From the NCBI GenBank assembly GCA_003224835.1, contig QHZX01000177.1, positions 579-6,312 of the forward strand: DNA of 5,734 nucleotides, in the 5' to 3' direction. Both the position numbers and the translations under genes were made by a program. Below are positions 1 to 4,781 of this stretch, piece by piece. Each line of letters opens with the position of its first letter. Within the stretch, counting starts at the first letter, position 1. The stretch is from Acidobacteriota bacterium. Lineage in GTDB: Bacteria; Acidobacteriota; Terriglobia; Terriglobales; Acidobacteriaceae. The notes under the pieces are model-generated. The model saw only the letters and a list, made by a program, of their open reading frames with translations, ran no database searches and had not been told where the DNA came from.

Positions 1-80
1 ATTCGCTGGCGCGCTTTAGCAGAAAGCCGCGCCGGGTCGCTCGACATCCAGATCAACACGTGCGTGTCGAGCAGGATCAC
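1..80 (-). CDS. VapC-like PIN-domain toxin, N-terminal fragment (cut by window edge)
   Basis: Only the first 26 codons are visible; the gene continues off the left edge. Reading from a GTG at 80-78, the product begins V/M-ILLDTHVLIWM, the typical first strand of a PIN domain. Asp5 is the first of the acidic residues that coordinate Mg2+/Mn2+ in these ribonucleases; the others lie outside the window. PIN toxins of the VapC family cleave RNA, often tRNA, and are held inactive by the cognate antitoxin. The GTG overlaps the antitoxin's TGA stop by 4 bases (GTGA, 80-77), which indicates one mRNA and translational coupling. There is no separate ribosome binding site to support another start. The family call rests on a short N-terminus plus context, so the subfamily and whether the gene is intact are unknown. 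Confidence 0.8.
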   Translation of the reverse strand, partial: MILLDTHVLIWMSSDPARLSAKARQR

Positions 81-304
81 TTTGTTTCCCAGTCCTCAAG
101 CGGCGTAATTGGCCCCACAATGTCGCCGACAATCTTTACCTTGCCTGCCATATAACCGAAAACATCTTCAAGTTCGCTCGCAGGCAGCAATTGCGCAACC
201 GGCTTACCACGTTTCGTGATTAAGACAGATTCGCCAGTCTTCTGCACACGATCCATAATCGCTAAACACTTGGCCTTGAATTGCCCTGCTGGAATTCTTT
301 TCAT
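77..304 (-). CDS. Phd/YefM-family antitoxin of a type II toxin-antitoxin pair
   Basis: This is a 75-residue protein, a normal length for the Phd/YefM family. The N-terminal half has the family pattern: an opening MKRIPAGQFK strand/helix, a helix with IMDRVQKTGESV, then LITKRGKPVAQLLP at about residues 28-41, matching the conserved 'v.iTkrGkpvA.L.p' core. This half forms the dimeric DNA-binding fold in known members. The acidic C-terminal tail (about 44-75, ending EDWETK) is the part that usually wraps and neutralises the toxin. It starts at ATG 304-302 with a GAGAG Shine-Dalgarno-like stretch at 315-311. The stop overlaps the PIN toxin start, so this is the first gene of the operon. Family antitoxins repress their own promoter, and a palindromic site lies just upstream. 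Pairing of a Phd-type antitoxin with a PIN toxin is common. Confidence 0.9.
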   Translation of the reverse strand: MKRIPAGQFKAKCLAIMDRVQKTGESVLITKRGKPVAQLLPASELEDVFGYMAGKVKIVGDIVGPITPLEDWETK

Positions 305-323
305 TGCTCACTCTCTTTTTCTT

Positions 324-332
324 ATTTTATCA
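324..332 (-). promoter_or_regulatory. Extended -10 promoter of the toxin-antitoxin operon
   Basis: On the minus strand the sequence reads TGATAAAAT, which fits an extended -10 element (TGn followed by TAAAAT for TATAAT). Transcription would begin near 317, giving a leader of only about 13 bases that still includes the GAGAG ribosome-binding sequence at 315-311. No good -35 is visible at the usual distance, where there is only TATATA-like sequence. That suits an extended -10 promoter. The TG end touches the operator palindrome at 332, so a bound repressor would block polymerase. Confidence 0.5.
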
Positions 333-358
333 TGACCATGGTCATATATATATGACCA
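332..358. promoter_or_regulatory. Probable antitoxin operator: three TGACCA half-sites in two overlapping palindromes
   Basis: TGACCA at 333-338, its inverse TGGTCA at 339-344, and TGACCA again at 353-358 form two perfect dyads that share the middle half-site. The first palindrome covers 332-345 with no spacer. The second covers 339-358 with an 8-bp TATATATA spacer. The dyad centres (between 338/339 and 348/349) are 10 bp apart, about one helical turn, so two repressor dimers could sit on the same face. The site lies directly upstream of the antitoxin promoter, as expected for Phd/YefM autoregulation. It is also 36-62 bases upstream of the chosen start of the divergent isomerase-like gene and could affect that gene too. 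The palindromes are seen directly; the binding protein is inferred from position. Confidence 0.7.
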
Positions 359-393
359 CTATTGCGGACGGCAAAAGCGTTACTATGTGTCCC

Positions 394-1233
394 ATGTCTC
401 TGACCCGGCGTTCTTTCCTGGCTCTCTCCGCGGCGCTGCCCTGGTCGCTTAAAAGTTCGGCATCGGCATCTGCCGTACCGGTTGGCCTCGAGCTGTATTC
501 CGTGCGCGAGGGTCTCAAGAAAGATCCACAAGCCACGGTACGCGCCGTAGGACAAATGGGATATCAGTGCGTCGAGTTTTATGCCCCTTATTTCGAATGG
601 ACCGAGGCTCAGACCAAGCAGATGCGCAAGTTGCTCGACGACCTTGGCGTGCGGTGCTATTCCACCCACAATGACGAAAAGTATTTCAACGCGGAGAACA
701 TTAATCGGGCTCGCGACATGAACCTGATTCTCGGCACAAAGTACATGGTTCAGTCGTGGTCCGACCCCAAGCCAAACCTTGATGGATGGAAAGCAGTCGC
801 CGAGAATTTGAACTCGGCCGCAGCGACACTCGAACCCGCTGGCCTCAAGCCTGGCTATCACAATCACGACGCTGAATGGAAGCCCATTGATGGCGTTCGT
901 CCCATGGACGTTCTCGCCAAGAACACCAAGCCGAGCATCATGCTGCAGCTTGATGTTGGAACCTGTGTCAAAGCGGGCGCCGACCCGGTCCCCTGGATTC
1001 GCGCCAACCCGGGTCGAATTCACTCGCTGCACTTAAAAGACTGGTCCTCAGATCCTGCGAAGGAGTACAAGGTCCTGTTCGGGGAAGGCGATGCCAAATG
1101 GAAAGACATCTTTGCCGCTGCTGAGAGTGTCGGCGGCGTTGAATACTACCTGATTGAGCAGGAAGGCAGCCGCTTCAGCGAATTGGAAACCGCCCGACGC
1201 TGCCTGCAGAACTATCGTTCCATGCGCGCCTGA
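394..1233 (+). CDS. Tat-exported sugar phosphate isomerase/epimerase-like TIM-barrel protein
   Basis: From ATG 394 the product is 279 residues. It opens with a twin-arginine signal: TRRSFL at residues 4-9, a hydrophobic stretch (about 8-19) and a small-residue ASASA region with probable cleavage near Ala27. The mature part matches the xylose-isomerase-like TIM barrel (AP_endonuc_2) family: VGLELYSVRE (30-39), GYHNHDAEW (154-162), LQLDVGT (184-190), HSLHLKDW (210-217), FGEGDAKW (229-236) and YLIEQEG (252-258). By analogy with related epimerases, Asp187, His213 and Glu255 are likely divalent-metal ligands. The substrate cannot be read from the sequence. Export to the periplasm would suit sugar or sugar-derivative breakdown. 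The start is uncertain: the frame is open upstream, with ATGs at 385 and 352 and a TTG at 304, and none has a convincing Shine-Dalgarno. I chose 394 because it gives a standard Tat signal and avoids the operator. The gene has no functional link to its neighbours that I can see. Confidence 0.8.
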   Translation: MSLTRRSFLALSAALPWSLKSSASASAVPVGLELYSVREGLKKDPQATVRAVGQMGYQCVEFYAPYFEWTEAQTKQMRKLLDDLGVRCYSTHNDEKYFNAENINRARDMNLILGTKYMVQSWSDPKPNLDGWKAVAENLNSAAATLEPAGLKPGYHNHDAEWKPIDGVRPMDVLAKNTKPSIMLQLDVGTCVKAGADPVPWIRANPGRIHSLHLKDWSSDPAKEYKVLFGEGDAKWKDIFAAAESVGGVEYYLIEQEGSRFSELETARRCLQNYRSMRA

Positions 1234-1270
1234 CGCTGGCGGCAAAGCCCTGACGCTGCTTCGGAAGCGG

Positions 1271-1276
1271 TAAAAT
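1271..1276 (+). promoter_or_regulatory. Possible -10 element ahead of queD
   Basis: TAAAAT lies in the 76-base gap before queD and is one base from the sigma-70 consensus -10. Initiation would fall near 1283, leaving a leader of about 27 bases. No matching -35 is seen at 16-18 bp spacing, so the call is weak. queD could instead be read through from the upstream gene. Confidence 0.25.
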
Positions 1277-1301
1277 ACAGCTTTGCCATACCCTGCTCTC
1301 C

Positions 1302-1305
1302 GAGG
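1302..1305 (+). promoter_or_regulatory. Shine-Dalgarno sequence that fixes the queD start
   Basis: GAGG lies four bases before ATG 1310. It supports that ATG over an in-frame TTG at 1283, which would add nine residues that do not belong to the family's N-terminus. Confidence 0.6.
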
Positions 1306-1309
1306 CTCC

Positions 1310-1687
1310 ATGTTCGAAGTTACGGTTGAAGATTCATTTGCCGCCGGCCATTACTTGCGCAACTACAAAGGCAAGTGCGAGAAGCCTCACGGCCACAACT
1401 ACAAAATTCGCGTCACCCTGGCCGGCAAGGAACTCGACAAAGCCGGGCTACTGCTCGATTTCAAAGACTTGCGGGAAGTCATGCGGCACGTTATCGACCG
1501 GCTCGATCACCAGATGATCAATGAGCTGGAGCCGTTTATCGAGCTCAACCCATCGGCAGAAAATCTGGCTAAGTATTTTTACGATGAGACCAACGGGCGC
1601 ATGGCGCAAGTCACGAATGGGCGAGTGCACGTGAAGGATGTCACCGTATTCGAAACCGATAGCACGACAGCCAAGTACTCCGAGTGA
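1310..1687 (+). CDS. queD: 6-carboxy-5,6,7,8-tetrahydropterin synthase (QueD)
   Basis: The product has 125 residues, typical of bacterial QueD in the 6-pyruvoyltetrahydropterin synthase fold. It converts 7,8-dihydroneopterin triphosphate to 6-carboxytetrahydropterin, the second step of preQ0/queuosine synthesis, in the cytosol. The three zinc-binding histidines are present: His14 (in FAAGH) and His27 and His29 (in KPHGHNY). The catalytic cysteine is Cys23 in GKCEKPHGH, with Asp66-His67 of LDHQMIN as partners. The signature NPSAEN (80-85) carries Glu84, and VFETDSTTAKY (113-123) carries the substrate-anchoring Glu115. The CxxxxHGH spacing and short length favour QueD over the animal-type enzyme that makes biopterin, and queE and queC downstream settle the pathway. 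The 55-base gap to queE has no terminator and suggests co-transcription. Confidence 0.95.
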   Translation: MFEVTVEDSFAAGHYLRNYKGKCEKPHGHNYKIRVTLAGKELDKAGLLLDFKDLREVMRHVIDRLDHQMINELEPFIELNPSAENLAKYFYDETNGRMAQVTNGRVHVKDVTVFETDSTTAKYSE

Positions 1688-1742
1688 GATTTATGGCGAT
1701 AGTTGCTCCTATTGCGGCAGCTAAGGGCTGAAAGCTTTTGTT

Positions 1743-2426
1743 ATGCAGATTACGGAGATTTACAAGTCGCTGCAGGGAGAGTCCACATACGCTGGGATGC
1801 CTTGCGTCTTTGTACGGCTGACCGGATGTAATCTGCGCTGCGTCTGGTGCGATACGGAATACAGTTTTTACGGCGGCAAGAAAGTGACTCCCGAGCAGGT
1901 CTTCGATGAGGTCGAAAGCCTGAGCCTGGCTCCTGGACTGGTTGAGATCACTGGAGGCGAGCCAATGTTGCAGGAGCGCGAATTGGTTCCACTGATGCAG
2001 CGAATGCATGAGGCGGGGTACAAGGTCTTGCTTGAAACCAGTGGAGAACGGCCACTGGAGCGGGTTCCGGCAGGTGTCGTAAAGATCGTAGACGTAAAGT
2101 GCCCGGACTCGGGCGAGGGTGACACTTTCCACATGGAAAATCTCGAGACCCTTAAGCCCCACGATGAAGTCAAATTTGTGATCAGCGGGCGGGGCGATTA
2201 CGAGTTCGCCCGCGATTTCACACGGCGGCACGATCTCGCCCATCGAGTCAATGCAGTGCTATTTTCGCCCGCGTTCAGCAAGGATGCTTCCGGTGCGCGG
2301 GACGCATCCAACTGTTTGCTCGACCCCCAGCAGTTGGCAGAATGGATGCTCGAAGACCACGTTTCAGCCCGGCTGGCATTGCAGATTCACAAGCTGATCT
2401 GGGATCCGGCGATGAAGGGAGTTTGA
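1743..2426 (+). CDS. queE: 7-carboxy-7-deazaguanine synthase, radical SAM enzyme (QueE)
   Basis: The product has 227 residues, in the usual QueE range. It rearranges 6-carboxytetrahydropterin to 7-carboxy-7-deazaguanine using S-adenosylmethionine and a [4Fe-4S] cluster. The N-terminal IYKSLQGEST (6-15) is the QueE signature. The cluster motif is the standard CxxxCxxC at Cys29, Cys33 and Cys36 (GCNLRCVWCDTEY), rather than the longer cysteine spacing known in some family members. SAM-binding features follow: GGEP at 71-74, ETSG at 98-101 and DVKCP at 117-121. The C-terminal LQIHKLIW (213-220) is also typical. ATG 1743 is directly ahead of the signature. Its ribosome-binding sequence is weak: GAAAG at 1730-1734 is well spaced, and AAGGG at 1723-1727 is rather far. 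It lies between queD and queC on the same strand. Confidence 0.96.
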   Translation: MQITEIYKSLQGESTYAGMPCVFVRLTGCNLRCVWCDTEYSFYGGKKVTPEQVFDEVESLSLAPGLVEITGGEPMLQERELVPLMQRMHEAGYKVLLETSGERPLERVPAGVVKIVDVKCPDSGEGDTFHMENLETLKPHDEVKFVISGRGDYEFARDFTRRHDLAHRVNAVLFSPAFSKDASGARDASNCLLDPQQLAEWMLEDHVSARLALQIHKLIWDPAMKGV

Positions 2427-2427
2427 G

Positions 2428-2497
2428 GAGTGCAGATTTTAGAGTGCAGATTTTAGAGTGCAGATTTCAGAGTGCAGATTTCAGAGTGCAGATTTCA
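2428..2497. repeat. Five 14-bp tandem repeats between queE and queC
   Basis: Five head-to-tail copies of GAGTGCAGATTTYA start two bases after the queE stop: 2428-2441, 2442-2455, 2456-2469, 2470-2483 and 2484-2497. Units 1 and 2 have T at position 13 and units 3 to 5 have C; otherwise they are identical, which points to recent expansion. A degenerate copy (GATTTTAGATTGCAGA) follows. The period is not a multiple of three, and the block is neither part of queE nor an open frame of its own. Confidence 0.95.
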
Positions 2498-2554
2498 GAT
2501 TTTAGATTGCAGAATTGAAATCTTCAATCTGAAATCTAAAATTTTAAGTCTGCA
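2487..2554. repeat. Imperfect inverted repeat (long hairpin) just upstream of queC
   Basis: The left arm 2487-2519 and right arm 2523-2554 are complementary around a 3-base loop. By hand alignment I count 28 Watson-Crick pairs, two G-U pairs, two mismatches and one bulged A. The left arm includes the last 14-bp tandem unit. The right-arm segment TGAAATCT (2530-2537) can also pair with AGATTTCA in units 3, 4 or 5, so several pairing registers exist. The arm ends 9 bases before the queC ATG. It is AT-rich and lacks a GC stem followed by a T-run, so it is not a standard intrinsic terminator. Confidence 0.85.
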
Positions 2555-2563
2555 ATTTTAAAA

Positions 2564-3256
2564 ATGATTCAATCCCGTAAATCTCGCGCCGTCGTTCTCC
2601 TCAGCGGAGGCATGGACTCTACCGTCTGTGCGGCGCTGGCGGCTCGCGATCATGAGGCCGCGGCCTTGCACATCAGTTATGGTCAGCGCACCGAACATCG
2701 TGAGCGGGATTCATTCGAGCGTATCTGTGACCGTCTGGGGATCCAAGAGCGCCTTGCCATCCACAATGAGTTGTTCAGGTTGATTGGTGGCTCGGCCTTG
2801 ACGGATGAAAGTATCCCCGTCCCTGAGTCAAACTCGCTTGAGAGGGACATTCCCGTAACCTACGTTCCCTTTCGCAATGCGCATTTTTTGTCAGCGGCCG
2901 TGAGTTGGGCAGAAGTGCTGGGTGCAGCTAAGATTTATATCGGCGGCGTCGAGCAGGACAGTTCCGGTTACCCCGACTGCCGGCCTGCATATTACGAGGC
3001 TTTTAACCGGGTAATTGGCGCCGGAACCAAAGAAGGCGGCATCGAAGTGGTGACGCCTCTCATCGCCTTGCGCAAGTCCGAGATTGTGCGCCTCGGCCTT
3101 GAACTGGACGCGCCATTCGATTTAACGTGGTCTTGTTACAGCCGCGAAGACCGCGCCTGCGGAGTTTGTGATAGCTGCGTGTTGCGGCTTAGAGCGTTTC
3201 ACCAAGCGGGCGCTGTTGATCCGCTTACGTATGTTCCTGTCGCACAGAATGTTTAA
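2564..3256 (+). CDS. queC: 7-cyano-7-deazaguanine (preQ0) synthase (QueC)
   Basis: The product has 230 residues, normal for QueC. It uses ATP and ammonia to turn 7-carboxy-7-deazaguanine into preQ0. The PP-loop SGGMDST at 14-20 binds [15 protein letters not shown] (101-112) and [21 protein letters not shown] (127-147) are family signatures, and TPL (164-166) follows. Zinc is held by Cys191 (TWSCY), Cys199, Cys202 and Cys205 (ACGVCDSC). The start is forced: an in-frame TAA lies at 2537-2539, no other ATG, GTG or TTG precedes 2564, and the next Met is inside the ATP loop. There is no Shine-Dalgarno, as the upstream sequence is A/T-rich and belongs to the hairpin region. The product preQ0 most likely feeds tRNA queuosine. 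No DNA deazapurine-modification (dpd) or archaeosine genes are visible nearby. Confidence 0.97.
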   Translation: MIQSRKSRAVVLLSGGMDSTVCAALAARDHEAAALHISYGQRTEHRERDSFERICDRLGIQERLAIHNELFRLIGGSALTDESIPVPESNSLERDIPVTYVPFRNAHFLSAAVSWAEVLGAAKIYIGGVEQDSSGYPDCRPAYYEAFNRVIGAGTKEGGIEVVTPLIALRKSEIVRLGLELDAPFDLTWSCYSREDRACGVCDSCVLRLRAFHQAGAVDPLTYVPVAQNV

Positions 3257-3307
3257 ATTTGGCCGCGCTCGTTCGCAAGGCGGACGGGCTTTGTGCGGTC
3301 CAGCCCC

Positions 3308-3312
3308 GGAGG
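3308..3312 (+). promoter_or_regulatory. Strong Shine-Dalgarno that fixes the start of the TPR protein gene
   Basis: GGAGG is followed by a 5-base spacer and ATG 3318. The reading frame is open back to 3168, inside queC, but this site and the signal peptide that begins at 3318 exclude the longer form. Confidence 0.85.
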
Positions 3313-3317
3313 CTTCG

Positions 3318-4616
3318 ATGAAGCGAAATGTTTTTTATGTGCTGATGCTTTCCATTCTCGGCATCGTATTTGCCCTGCCCGCTTTTTCGCAGACAGCGAC
3401 CGTAAAAGGTGTTTGCAAAGACGCTCAAGGCACTCCCATTGCTGACGCCCAGGTCACGTGGCACAACGATGACAACGGCCGTACCTTCAAGCTGAAGACA
3501 AATAAGAAAGGTGAATATTTCTCGTTGGGAGTTGATCCTGGCACCTATACCGTCACTTTGAGCAAGGATGGAAAGCAACTGGACCAAGTTAGCAAGTTCA
3601 AAGTCGGTGTGGACGAAGTGGACCTGCCCTTTGATTTAAAGGCATCGCAAGAGCAAGCCGTGCAGCAAACTGCTAAAGAAAAAGGAATCAGTCCTGAGCA
3701 AGTGAAGCAGATGCAGGAGCAGCAGGCCAAAGCTGAGCAGTACAACAAAAGTATAGGCACGGTGAACGAAAAACTTAAGGCGGCAACTGCCGCCGAGCAG
3801 GCGACGCCCCCGAATTATGACGCTGCCATTGCTTCACTGAACGAGGCTGCGCAGATGGTTCCCAACGAGGATCTGGTATGGTTCCGGCTGGGTGGGGCGT
3901 ATCTGGATTCGGCCAAGACTCAAACTGATCCTGCAGAGAAAACGAAGCGCTACACGGAAGCTTATAACGATCTGCATAAGGCAATCGATCTAAAGAAGGG
4001 GAAGACGGCTGAAGCAGCAGGCACGCCTGGTGCGGCTCCTGCCAATGGCCAGGGCGCTCCTGCCAACGGCCAAGCCGCTCCTGCCAATGGCCAGGCTGCA
4101 CAGGGGAATGGACAGCCTCCCCAGAGTGGGAAACCCGTCGTCCAGTCAGCGCTCGACAATCAAAGAATGGCGGCATACTACGACAATTTCGCCAATGCTG
4201 CCGCCAGAGTTGGAAAGTCTGATGAGGCCGTCAATGCCTACCAGCAGGCCGCCACACTCGACCCTCCGCACGCCGGACAATACTACTTCAACCTCGGCGC
4301 CGTACTCACCAATTCCAACACCACCAATGACGTAAAGATCCGCAAGCAGGCCATCGAAGCCTTCGATAAAGCCATTGCAGCCGATGCCAACCATGCCGAC
4401 GCCTATTTCTGGAAGGGGCAAAACCTGGTAGGAATGGCGACCACCGATCCCAGCGGAAAGATTGTGGCTCCGGAAGGGACGACTGAGGCTTACCAGAAAT
4501 ATCTTGAGCTCCAGCCTAGCGGTCCTCATGCCGAGGAAGCCAAGCAGATGCTGACTGCGCTGAATGCTACGGTGGAGACCACTTACGGCAAGAAGGGCAG
4601 CAAAAAGAAACCCTAA
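3318..4616 (+). CDS. Secreted protein with carboxypeptidase-regulatory-like domain and TPR repeats
   Basis: The product has 432 residues and no recognised gene name. Residues 1-25 form a Sec signal peptide (MKRN, hydrophobic core VFYVLMLSILGIVFAL, cleavage near AFSQ). Residues 27-107 resemble the CarboxypepD_reg/Ig-like fold (TVKGVCKDAQGTPIADAQVTW, then KGEYFSLGVDPGTYTVTL). A Gln/Lys-rich stretch at about 110-160 is probably helical. TPR-like helix pairs cover roughly 165-228, 284-317 and 320-372, with a last one near 388-415. A heptad-repeat linker lies between the first two groups at 239-266. The tail GKKGSKKKP is strongly basic. There is no catalytic motif, so a periplasmic or surface scaffold role in protein-protein contacts is an inference. 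It starts 61 bases after queC with its own ribosome-binding site and ends at a strong terminator. Co-transcription with queC is possible, but I see no functional link. This domain pairing is common in acidobacteria-like genomes. Confidence 0.85.
   Translation: MKRNVFYVLMLSILGIVFALPAFSQTATVKGVCKDAQGTPIADAQVTWHNDDNGRTFKLKTNKKGEYFSLGVDPGTYTVTLSKDGKQLDQVSKFKVGVDEVDLPFDLKASQEQAVQQTAKEKGISPEQVKQMQEQQAKAEQYNKSIGTVNEKLKAATAAEQATPPNYDAAIASLNEAAQMVPNEDLVWFRLGGAYLDSAKTQTDPAEKTKRYTEAYNDLHKAIDLKKGKTAEAAGTPGAAPANGQGAPANGQAAPANGQAAQGNGQPPQSGKPVVQSALDNQRMAAYYDNFANAAARVGKSDEAVNAYQQAATLDPPHAGQYYFNLGAVLTNSNTTNDVKIRKQAIEAFDKAIAADANHADAYFWKGQNLVGMATTDPSGKIVAPEGTTEAYQKYLELQPSGPHAEEAKQMLTALNATVETTYGKKGSKKKP
4032..4115 (+). 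repeat. In-frame 21-bp repeats encoding an (A/G)APANGQ heptad linker
   Basis: Four 21-bp units encode AAPANGQ, GAPANGQ, AAPANGQ and AAQGNGQ (residues 239-266 of the TPR protein). The first three differ mainly at single bases, while the fourth has diverged. The repeat keeps frame and gives a flexible hydrophilic linker between TPR blocks. Copy number may vary between strains. Confidence 0.9.
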
Positions 4617-4636
4617 CCAACTTTGAGGGACTGCTT

Positions 4637-4662
4637 AAAGGGGCGGCTTAGGCCGCCCTTTT
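4637..4662 (+). terminator. Intrinsic terminator after the TPR protein gene
   Basis: GGGCGGC (4641-4647) pairs perfectly with GCCGCCC (4652-4658) around the loop TTAG, followed by TTTTACTTT. Flanking AAAG/TTTT extends the stem by four pairs, one of them G-U. It lies 20 bases past the stop codon and separates the TPR gene from the ATPase gene. The reverse orientation lacks a comparable T-run, so it acts on the plus strand. Confidence 0.9.
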
Positions 4663-4781
4663 ACTTTGCTGAAACACGTGTTACGAAGGTCTATGAACAA
4701 GCTGTTCTTTGTGGATGGGCCTCCGTAACTTGGTTACAGTTGAGTCTGAATACCTGTTTTAGAGGATGCGTCAGGCTCACC

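Noticed and set aside
322..1032. Long minus-strand open frame of 236 codons opposite the isomerase-like gene
   Set aside because: Its translation shows no family features and it shadows a gene with clear conserved motifs on the plus strand.
1234..1309. preQ1 riboswitch ahead of queD
   Set aside because: The gap has no recognisable preQ1-I or preQ1-II aptamer pattern, only a short GCTTCGGAAGC dyad and a duplicated TGACGCTG, both compatible with chance.
1693..1731. Short 12-codon ORF (MAIVAPIAAAKG) between queD and queE that could be a leader peptide
   Set aside because: It has no convincing ribosome-binding site, no runs of regulatory codons and no associated attenuator structure. An ORF this short is expected by chance.
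2428..2497. Tandem repeats as a CRISPR array
   Set aside because: Units are 14 bp, directly adjacent and lack spacers.
3168..3317. N-terminal extension of the TPR protein into queC
   Set aside because: It would overlap the queC 3' end in another frame, and the strong GGAGG plus signal peptide place the start at 3318.
4673..4682. AACACGTGTT perfect 10-bp palindrome after the terminator
   Set aside because: It is short, single and not placed against a recognisable promoter, so it can be chance.
4695..4707. GAACA-AGC-TGTTC dyad upstream of the PilT-like gene, resembling a LexA-type box
   Set aside because: The Gram-positive-type box is GAAC-N4-GTTC. Here the spacing is five, the site is single, and no SOS gene is nearby.
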